From Sebastes aleutianus (Eukaryota > Chordata > Actinopteri > Perciformes > Sebastidae): 64,000 bases of DNA. The notes under the pieces are model-generated. The model was not told the origin of the DNA. It was given only the letters and a program-made list of their open reading frames with translations, and did not search any database. Positions 25,772 through 36,200 of the stretch are shown piece after piece. Location: assembly GCA_916700875.1 (NCBI GenBank), contig CAKAKS010000291.1, positions 208,501-272,500 on the forward strand. The letters run 5' to 3'. The position numbers were made by a program, and so were the translations under genes. How positions within the stretch are numbered: the stretch's first letter is position 1; each line of letters opens with the position of its first letter.

Positions 25772-25925
25772 ACCAGTGGTGGAATGTAACTAAGTACATT
25801 TACTCAAATACTGTATTGAAGTACAATTTTGAGGTACTTGTACTTTGCTTGAGTATTTCCATTTTCTGCTACTTTATACTTCTACTACCTTTATTTGATA
25901 GCTTTAGTCACTAGATAACTTGAAC
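25772..25925. mobile_element. hAT-like MITE, left end fragment
   Basis: CAGTGGTGGAATGTAACTAA followed by the typical GTACTTGTACTTTGCTTGAG. This is the same family as 14204-15036, truncated on the right. Confidence 0.65.
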
Positions 25926-26204
25926 TTGAACTTAAATTAATTAATTAATAATTTAAGCACAAGTTGGGTCATGGATGAATTTAAAATGAAGGCTTACATT
26001 GGTTACACTTATTGGTAAGGGACATGCATCAAATACACATTTTGTCACCCGTTTAGTTAGACTTTTCCTAATAGTGTTACCCCAACAAGTTGTTGACAGT
26101 GGAAAGGTTTTAATTTGTACTCAATCAAATACATTTATGTCATATTAGTTAGAAATTAAAGGGATTAAAAATGTCTGATGACAAAATAAGAGCATACTGT
26201 AGAC

Positions 26205-26791
26205 CAGGGGTCTGCAACCTGCGTCTCCGGAGCCACATGTGGCTCTTTAGCCCCTCTCCAGTGGCTCCTTGTGGATTTTTAAAAATAGAAATGAATAACT
26301 GTTGATGAACGATGGAAACCGTTCACCGTTGATGAAAAAAAAAAAATCTGAGATTTCGAGAATAAAGTCGTAATATCTTAAAGTAGTAATTTTACTTGTT
26401 ATTTTCTTTTTTCTTGTAGAGTTATGACTTTATTCTCGTAATATTAAGATTTTTTTTCTCGTAAAGTTATGACTTTATTCTCGTAATATTACGATTTTTT
26501 TTCTCGTAAAGTTATGACTTTATTCTCGTAATATTACGACTTTTTTCTCGTAAAGTTATGACTTTATCCTGGAAATCTCAGATTTTTTTTCCTCAATATG
26601 GCCCTAATACTCCGTAGTACATTTGCACTTTGGCCCTCACTGCATTAGACTTACAGTATATACTATATACTTAGACTATAAGCTATGTTACCTTCATCAC
26701 AATGCTCAAATGTTTCGCGGCTCCAGACAGATTTATTTATTTATTTTTTGCCAACAATGGCTCTTTTGATAGTAAAGGTTGCTGACCCCTG
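26205..26791. mobile_element. complete hAT-type MITE with perfect 8-bp TSD
   Basis: Terminal inverted repeats CAGGGGTCTGCAACCT (left) and AGGTTGCTGACCCCTG (right) enclose a 587-bp non-coding element. It is flanked on both sides by CTGTAGAC (26197-26204 and 26792-26799), the 8-bp target duplication expected for hAT transposition. The interior holds an array of CTCGTAAAGTTATGACTTTA units with TCGTAATATTACGA palindromes. Confidence 0.9.
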
Positions 26792-27056
26792 CTGTAGACT
26801 AAAGGTAACTTTTTGGCAATCTGCCTGCAATGATTCAAACAGGTCTTACACTATACTATCTATTAAAATGCATAACTGTCTTAAGTATTACACAGAGTAT
26901 GGTTGTAGGTGTAACCTGAGAGATTCAGTAATTCATTTTCTTCACCGACAAAAGACTGACCTCATATTTTTAATTTAGTGAAAAAAGCCAGTATTTTTCG
27001 TGTCTTACTCAATAATTAATAACAGCACATTTAAGTGTACAGTAAGTGGAGATACT

Positions 27057-27575
27057 TTAAAAGGTCCCATATTGTAAAAAGTGAGATTTTCATGTCTTTT
27101 ATATTGTAAAGCAGGTTTAAGTGATATATAAATACTGTGTAAGTATCAAAACGCTCAAATCACAGAGAAATACACACAGCCCATATTCAGAAACTGTGCG
27201 TTTAAAACGAGTCGTCAGGATTTCTGTACATTTGTGATGTCACAAATCTACAATATTTAGACAATTTCACAGTTTTAAACGTAAACATTCTAAATGTGTC
27301 CCAGTTTATTTCCTGTTGCAGTGTATGTGAATGACATCAGCTGACAGGAAATACACATGGACCGAAGCTGTTTCCTAGCAACGCAATTCTGTTGCCCTTC
27401 TGTTGAAATGAGCTAAAACGGAGCGTTTCAGACAGAGCATCAATACAGGTTTATTCAGGTAGACAGTATGAGGAAAATAAAGTGTTGTTTGAACATTAAA
27501 GAATGTAAATATGTTCTAGTAGAAACCAAAAATACAAGCATGAACCAGAAAATGAGCATGATATGGGACCTTTAA
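27057..27575. mobile_element. TTAA-flanked (piggyBac-like) MITE
   Basis: Left TTAAAAGGTCCCATATTG and right ATATGGGACCTTTAA form terminal inverted repeats with TTAA at each edge, the target site used by piggyBac-type transposases. It is 519 bp with no coding capacity. The same family occurs at 30434-30807. Confidence 0.85.
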
Positions 27576-28479
27576 GGAAGGAAGATGGAAAGTATTAACC
27601 ACTTGTATAATAATGTGATTGTGTTAATTTAATACATGCAGGCAGCACGAGTCAAAGCTGAACTATCCAAACAACAGGAGATAAAGTGATCGCCATTGTG
27701 GCAACATTCTTCTTCAATTCTTGGTAGCAGCTTTTGTTTGTTTCAGCCTTTTTTTTTTTTTTACTGTTAACATGGCAGCAATCAAAATATTTAGTATGGG
27801 CTCAGCTGTGATATCAAACACTTCGTTGTTCCCTGACATTTTGCCATTAGTTTTCCTACAGTCCCAAAAGATCATGGAGCAATGATGCCATCTGGTGGCA
27901 GCTGCTGGCAACTGTTATTATCTCATAGCAGAAACTGATGTAAACACTGTAGATTTTAAACAGTTTTTTGAGAACATAATAACATATAACCTGTCAATTA
28001 CATGCATTGACAGCCAGGTATCTGTAAACTACTCATTTGTGTATGTTTAGCATCTTGTATGTGTGATAAAAAAAATGATTTGAGTTGAGACAACAGCAGT
28101 CTCAAGCTTTTTTGTGGCCTCTGGGCTACATGTTTGGTAAACTAGCTCAGTCCACCTGCAGCAGGTAACCTTAGCAACAAACAAAATCAATTCATATATT
28201 TACATCTCTTCCTCATCACTGAATGTTTATCTAATTTTATCTGCTACAAAAAACACACATTTACTTACATCATTATGTTTCTCTTGTTGTTTTTCTCTCA
28301 ATCTTCCTCAATTTAACGACCTGAGTGACGAAACCGTGACGTAACATCTCTCTGCTGATTATGGACAGGCGCGGGCGTGTGTGCGCACAATCACGTTGGT
28401 CACCTGACCTTAATTGTCTTTTTTGTTGTTGTCGTTGTAGCCTATAAATTGATAATGCAGTAAGAAATCTTACACACTA
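27576..28479. other. no gene seen
   Basis: AT-rich intergenic DNA with a T run at 27749-27762. Confidence 0.3.
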
Positions 28480-28488
28480 TATATACAC

Positions 28489-28525
<37 letters not shown>

Positions 28526-28545
28526 ATATATAGTGTGTATAATAA
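28480..28545. repeat. (TA)n inverted repeat, cruciform-prone
   Basis: ACACACTATATATA at the left and TATATATAGTGTGT at the right are perfect inverted arms around a TA-repeat core, giving a self-complementary block of about 60 bp. Confidence 0.85.
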
Positions 28546-28727
28546 GTGCCATTTAATAAAGATTTTCTTAATAATTTATTGGCTTTCTTTGTTTGCTTTT
28601 GAATAGGGTAAGCAGTAGTCTTTCCATAGGCCTAATAGGCTACAACAGGACTTTTCACTTAAGCAGCAAATAAAAATAGATTATTATGATCTCAAAAGCA
28701 CTAATAAATATTTGACCAACAGGTAGA

Positions 28728-29254
28728 GGTGAAAGAAGTACTCAGATAGTTTACTTAAGTAAAAGTAACAATACCACAATGAAAAGTCACGCAATCAAAA
28801 CTTTACTGAAGTACAAAAATAGACAAGTATTAGCAGCGAACTATACTTGATGTATCAAAAGTATAAGTACTCATTATGCAAAATGGCCCCATTCGAAGTG
28901 TTAGATTTATTATATATGTATTAGGCTATTGGAAGTTTATGCCTGATTCATGTACAGCATTTGAATGTTGTCAGAGCTAATTTGAAAAACTGTGTATGTT
29001 GGGTAGTTTCATCTATAACAATGCATATTTTAGAAACTGATCATATGTTTGATGTCCAAAATCTTTATCTGCTGTCAGATAAATGTAATGGAGTACAAAG
29101 TACAATATTATTTCCATCTGAAATGTAGTGGAGTAGAAGTGTAAAGTAGCAAAATAGAAATACTCAAGTTAAGTACCTCAAAATTGTACTTAAGTTGGCC
29201 TACAGTACTTGACTAAATGTACTTAGTTACATTCCACCACTGGTTTAGTGTATA
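28728..29254. mobile_element. hAT-like MITE (GTGGTGG family)
   Basis: The left end AGGTGAAAGAAGTACTCAGA and the right end GTACTTAGTTACATTCCACC plus ACTG are inverted termini of the same family as 14204-15036. It is about 527 bp and non-coding. Confidence 0.75.
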
Positions 29255-29479
29255 TTATAATCACAGATCCACATCAGTGCTGCTCGGTGACCAAAAGTAC
29301 TGAGACCACATAATCCATAAGTGATATTTCTACTGCTTTTCTGTTAACACGTAGACCATATACTATAGACGTTTCCTTCCATCAGTAAAAGAAAATAGAA
29401 ATCCAAAGGGTGTTCCTGCTGTGTTGTCAGTCTGAGTGCTGGAATTGAACATGAAATGAAGCCCACACACAGTGCTAAG

Positions 29480-30146
29480 GGTAAAATAAGAGAACGATTT
29501 ATTCTTTGCTCTGTTCTACAAAACTTTATTACAACATAAAGCTGACGAACAAAGCTGCGTCTGCTGGAAGATCAAAGGTTTCTCTCAGAAGAATGCGGAC
29601 AGCAGTGATCACAGGTGTGAAAACGAATATATGTACAGTACTTATTGACTATTTGTTAAGATTGACTTTGTGCTTTGGAGTCGTTAGATTCTTTGAGAAA
29701 AGAAGGGGAAACAAAAATCTCTGGTTTTAAAGACATTAGCACCATTTTATAAAAAGGTTCCTGACATAACAAAAACCACAACGAGAACCGTTCTTACTGT
29801 AATGTAGATTTGGAGCTGAGTTCACACATTTACTGTACTTCTTCCTTCTACTTTAAAGTCTTTTTTGCTCTGCTATCACTACATTAAACCAAAACACTGT
29901 AAAAAATATTCTAAAGGACATCAAAAAGTAGGAAAGTGTAACTCCATTAATAGAAAACAAAGCCTGTCTGTGCACTCAGGCTTCTTGGCTGCAGAGGAAG
30001 CTTCAGTTTGTGTTTTTATCTGTGGTTCATTTTTTTTCATTTTGTTTGAGCGTTCATTGGTAAAAGCATTTGATTCTTGGCACCTTGTCATGTTACAACA
30101 GCAGAATTTAAGAGAGGAAGACAAGGAAGGAAAGCATGGCTGACTT
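29480..30146 (-). other. bcan: bcan 3' UTR (predicted extent)
   Basis: Unspliced sequence between the bcan stop and the AATAAA signals at 29498 and 29525. The cleavage site is estimated, not seen. Confidence 0.55.
29498..29503 (-). terminator. bcan: bcan polyadenylation signal
   Basis: AATAAA on the minus strand, about 645 nt downstream of the bcan stop codon. A second AATAAA lies just upstream at 29525-29530. No earlier canonical signal was noted in the 3' UTR. Confidence 0.6.
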
Positions 30147-30241
30147 TTAAAACTTGATGTCCCAGAACTGCGGTGTGTCTTTAGTGGCTTCAAACTCGTC
30201 TTGTGATGTCACTTCAGGGCGTTGGGTTGGACCTCCGGCCT
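30147..30241 (-). CDS. bcan: bcan exon 14: C-terminal tail and stop
   Basis: The acceptor TTTTCAG precedes AGGCCGG. It encodes a short acidic tail ending QFWDIKF and TAA (30147-30149). Its phase joins the sushi exon through a split Glu codon. The tail has no domain and is expected to vary among lecticans. Confidence 0.85.
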
Positions 30242-33200
30242 CTGAAAAGTAATTCAAAAGAAATGCTCAACAGTTATTCTCCATTTTTCTTTTTGTCAAC
30301 AAACCCCATGAAAAGACCAAAACCAAAAATATGTTAGTCTGTCTCTCAACACTTTCAGACTCCCTTGTCTGTGGCACTCATCCCCCATGCTTTTCTAAAT
30401 CTTTAGAAATGGGACACAAATATACACTTTAATTTAAAGAGGATCTATCATGCCTTTTCCCTTTCCTTTAGTGTATTATATAGTTTTTTTGTGCATGTAA
30501 AATGTCTGTAGAGTTACAAAGCCCAAAGTCCACGCCAAAGGGAGTTACTTTCACCCACAGAAACACTGCTCCTAAACTTCCTGAAACGCTTGATTGAAGT
30601 CCCGCCTTTAATTCCGTAACGTGGTGATGTCACCAAGTAACACATTTGCATAATACCTGCCAAGCAGCTAGTTTGGCACGCCCTCAAAGAAAGCTAGTTA
30701 GAGCGGAGCTGGAGCAGAGTCCGAAGAGTTTGGTTCGGTTGGGGGGTCTAGTAAACCCAAAATACACAGGTATGCACCTGAAAATGAGCATAATAGGTCC
30801 TCTTTAACGAAAAATGCTATTTCTTAATACAGCTGGGCACTGTGGTTTTTAGCAAATGTTACTCAAACAGCAGTAAATACAGTAGTTCATTTGTTAGGGA
30901 CTAGTTTTATCGGCGGATTAATACGCATTTCAAGATTCAGAGATTTTATTTGTCACATACTCAATATGTTCAGTGAAATGAAGGATGGCATAAATTATAC
31001 GAATAATTTATTGCACGTCATTATTCTGGCTTTATTATTCTTATTCATAATATAACTTAGAACATTAAAATATCGTTCAAAGTTATATCAAAGATATTAT
31101 AAATGAACATATGTAATATAAGTATTGAAACATATATTGGTCCGGTCTGTAGGTGGGTTGTGAACATTTTTCAGTAAATAAAGATGCAAATGTTTGTCTG
31201 CGTATTAACAGCAGCAGGACGGTGTGTGTGTGGGATTGAGTCAAAGTGAACTTCAGTGCTCATGTGCATGGTAACGAAGTAAAATGTCACTCAGTGCAAA
31301 GGTGTGACTCGCTGACATACTTTTTTTTTTTTCTTTTATAGTTTTTGGATAAAAGTGGAGCTTTATGGCACAGAGGAATAAGATACAAAAGACTTTGAAT
31401 ACACAGATAATATTGTCAAAGTATAAATTCATTGTTATTTTTGGACTTTTCATAGGATTTTTTGACATATTAGAAAAAAGTCTAGAATATCACCTGATCC
31501 TTTGAATGGGAAAATGTTTAAATGACAGCTGAGACAGACTCAAAGTCATGAAGGTGATCTTAAGGGTTTATGATAATCTCTTATCTTACCAGGGATGCAC
31601 AGGACTTGGGGCTTCTCCCACCTGCCTCCAGACAGACACCTGATGAGGGGATTTAGTCTCTGCTGGAAACCCTTGGTGCAGTGATAACGTACAACTGCGT
31701 TGGTCTCATATCTCTGTCGAGCTTTTCCAAAGATGGATGAGTTTCTGACCTTGGGTGGTGGACCACATGAGGCTGTTGGAAGAGTTGAGTTAAGTTAGGT
31801 CCTTATAGGGGCTGATGTATGATGGTGTAACAGCCCAATACAACCACATGAGGGAGTTGAAACCATTAAATGAGGAGCTCTATATGTCTAATTTACTCAC
31901 AGGTGCCTTTCTTGCAGGTGTATGCAAGGTGATAGTTGCAGGGTACGTCACTCCAGCGTCCATCATCGTGCCACACCATCACTACACAGTCTTCACCAGA
32001 CAGGAAATAGCTGTCTGGCTGCCCTCTGTACCAGTTCTCATACAGCTGTATGCACGGAGAGAAGAGACATGGGTGAATTTGTTTTTAACCAGAACATGGA
32101 GAAGTAAACTGCATCCATATTAATAATATTGTTCTTTCCACTTATTTCCCTATTTTTTTATGAGGTTGTATCATATAAAAGTAGCACAACTTTGGAATTA
32201 ATTCATAACTGTAGCCTAAAATGTGACATAAGATTAAAAAAAATGGCATTAAATCATCACTCGTGGTTTCTAATATCCTCACCAGTGGGTTGCCATCAGA
32301 CCAGCGGAAATCATCCTCAATGGTCTTATCATTCAAACCGGTCCACTGGTATTCTTTGTAGTTGTCTGTTGAGGGCAATAAGGCAATTATATTTAGTCCT
32401 CAGGACACAACAAGTCAATAAATCACTCATATGGGACAAACCATCATGTTGAACCTACCGTTGATGTAACTCTGTTCCTCAGGGGTTATGATGGACACCA
32501 GATGAGCTCCCTGCGTGCGACAGTGCTGCTCAGCGACCTCCCAGCTCAGACGCTGGCTGAAGTGTCGGTAGCAGAAACCGTGGAACTTATCCCAACCTGT
32601 TTCACATCGCTCCAGGTCTGAAAACATCCCAGAGGAGGAGACAGGACAACCGAGAGTCTTTGAAAACAGTTTTATGCTGCAGTGTGTGAAGTCCCCTTAT
32701 ATTTACCTTGTATTCAATGAAACAGATTCACAACTTTGTTGACCGACATGAATAAAAGCAATTTCCACTGCAAAAAGGCAGAAAGCTCACCGGTCTGACA
32801 GAGGTCTCCTCCGTATGTTGGCAGACAGAGACATTGAATCTGCCCGTCTCGGTCAGTACAGGTGCCTCCATTGAGACAGGGGTCTTTCACACAGGCATCT
32901 GAAACAAAACAGAGGGCCACATCAGGTTATTCTGCAGCTGAAACTACATGAGAGCACAGCCCACACTCTGTATATCTTATTATTCAAGTATTCTATCATC
33001 TATTATTGTATTTGAAGTATAAATGTCAGGATAAAAATGGATTTGCTGCATCAAAAGATTCGAGAAATAAAGATTAAAGTTCGAGGATGCACTTATTGCA
33101 ACCGTGCATGTATACCAGTGAATTATACACATTTACAGAGGAATATGTGCAAATATAATAATAATATTGTCATACTACAGGCCACTAAGAGGACATTGCT

Positions 33201-36200
33201 GATGCACCAAGAGCCAGTTGCCACCTGAGCCAACAGATGGCAGCAGAGAACAAACTTCTTAGTGTCATATGAGGTCAAACTCCTCATGTCTTCTGTCTTC
33301 TTCGGTGGGTCTTTGACATCTGAGACCTTTTTTTTCTGTCTTCTTCTTCTTACACTTTTCATTAATAATAACCTTTCAAATGGTACTTGTGTGAGGTGTT
33401 TACACTGTGTGACTGGGTAATAAAAAAGACTTAAAGGGGCAGGTCACCTAAAACCACACCACGTTTCCCTTATAACCAGGGTCTCTAAACTCTATCCACA
33501 AAGTTTGAGTTTGATTTGCAGAAGTTTGGAGCTGCATTCGTCCCAGTACATTACACTGACTATCGTTTGTTGGGTTTAAGGTGCTAACATTACGCTTAAA
33601 AAAAACTCCAAATCCAAATGTAAAGACACATTTACATACAATAGCTAACAGACCTTGTTGTGATCTGTTTTGATAGCTACTCTCTACCAAAGCATGCTCT
33701 CTGTTTTGGTCATTAGATATCAGAGTAGGCTATGTCAAACATGTTATGGGACATACAAGTAGTGATAAAGACACTGGTTTTCCTGTCATAAATTCTCTGT
33801 GATTCACATTCAGTAGGCTACTCTGTCACTCAAATAACCTTTGTGCATTTGTTTCGCACTTGGATCTCCTCTTCCATGCTTTAAAAAATGCTTGCACAGG
33901 ACCGTTATTCACAATTTCTAAACTATGTTGACTAAAAACCCTTAATTGCAAATTAGGTAGTGGAGTTCATGAAGTCATTTTGGGGAAAATATAACAGAAA
34001 TCTGTCAGTTAGTCACTTCACATGATGAATTACCCATAAAACTTGTACATTTGTATGCTAGATTGAAGTTTTGGCGTTGACCTATTTGGAAAATTGGATG
34101 TTACACTGGTAAATGGAAATATCTCTTGGCTACGGGTAAATTGTCCCTGTCAAAAGGTTATTGTTACCAAAAAAAGCCTAGTAGTTTGGAAAAAGTATAA
34201 AAAGAGGGTTTGGAGTTTCAGTTTAATTCTCTAAATTTGTAAAAGAAGGCAAAATGGAGGCATGTGTGTCCAAACTGAAATTAAACATTTTACAAGTGGA
34301 TCTGGTTCATTTGCTTCCTTTTACACCCCATAAACAAGAGCTCTGTGGTGTCTCTCATTATACTAAACACTCACATACTTCTCTTTAGGTCACTGTGTGT
34401 GTGAGTGGAAAGTAATAACTGTTTTACACAAAGCAAATGAGAATCATGTGTGCTCAAAGAAAAACTGCTAAAAAAAAAATACACAACGGGGTTAAGTATA
34501 AAAAAATTAAAACCTTGTGCTGTGACCCATGTCGGCATCTCTACTTTGATTTTTTTATGTTTTCTCGTTTGCACAGCACCAAGGACCTTAGTTCAATTCT
34601 CAGCCAATTCTGGGAAAAGTCTGAATGCTTTCCATGTGTTTGTGTCGTTTTCCTCAAACAGCACGAGACAATAAATTCCTGCTGGTGATTATGTGAGGTT
34701 AGTCATTTCAATTACTGAATGAGTGGTGGCTTTCCCACTGTCTTTAACTGCAGAGTCTCCAGTCTTTTATCACCATGAATAGTCCTATATATAAAATCAG
34801 CACTGCCCACCAAAGTAAGGCTTAATGGAGGCTGAGATTAAATGTGGAACAAATAGCAAAAGCATCTGCATGCTGCATCTGTGCAATATTCATTTACTGA
34901 TGCAAGCTTTCTGACGCTTAAAAAAAAGGTCTCTGTCGGAAAGCTTGTCTCAATAAAATAGAATATTTATGTGGATGCTTTTTTTTTTGCATGATTAGTA
35001 GCATGCTGATTGTAAAAAAGAAGGTTTTGTGTTTAAATGTGAGATCATGCAGCAAATATGGATCTATATGAAATGCAGCATCACCACCATGTAGAATACA
35101 ATAATAGTTTGTCCCCATTAAATGACAATACATTACAAATTACCTAAACTTGTTGTATCAGCTGCTACTCTATATCCCGTACTTTCATTTTTAACCATCT
35201 TTTTAAAAAATATTACCTCTTCTATCCTCTATTTGTTAATATATATATCTCTCATATTTCTAGATACCATGTCTTAAATGTCAATGCAAATGTGCTGAGT
35301 GAAACTGTTGCACAGAGAGGGTCAACTATCACCACAAATATGACTGACTGGAACGTGTCAAGGACTTGATAAGACAGTTGATAAGAAATTTGCTGGTGAA
35401 AAGAAAATCTGTTTTGTGATGCAGAACTCTTAAAGCATCTGTAAAGATGGATGGAGCCACATGCAAAACCACTGTAGTTTGTTTGTGCATCATTTTAAGT
35501 TGCTGTTTGCACTTTAATGTAAAGCACATTGAGTTTTCCTGCAATGAGATGTGCCATATAAATAATATTGCCACGTCTTGTTGTCATGCCAAATTCTACG
35601 GAAGCCAATTTCTGCAGAAAAAAAAAAAAAAAAAATGACAATTTGTGCAAAATAAAATAAAAAATACTTATGATAAATCAAAATGATGAGACACTTAGTC
35701 AAAATTATGAGAAAGTGAGTCATAATTTTGAATCATTAAGACTTACCTTGAGATTTCATCATGTCTAAATTTTCATGTTTTTTTTGTTTTTTTTAGATTT
35801 TCTTGGCAGACATTGGCTTCCATACTACGCACCACTCTGCAGCTGCCATTTTTAGTAGTAGGAACAAACAATTTTACAGTAAAGTAAAACATTTGAGACT
35901 GAAGGAAAACAAAATAACAGATTCATCAACTTAGGGTGAGTCGAGCAAACAGAGATTAGTTGATTTTTATCATTCTTACAACTAAAAACAATACTGTACA
36001 AATCTTGGAAGATCATGATTAAACAATAGAATGACTTCAGTATGAAACATTAATGACCCATAAAGGAGATTTAAAAAACATATTGCTAAATGCTACCACT
36101 TATAACAAATGAACACTGAACAATATTTGTGCTTATAAACATAATAACACTCTGTGCTTTTGGTACTAGACTGTCTAAAATAGCAAGAGAAGTCTAAGAA

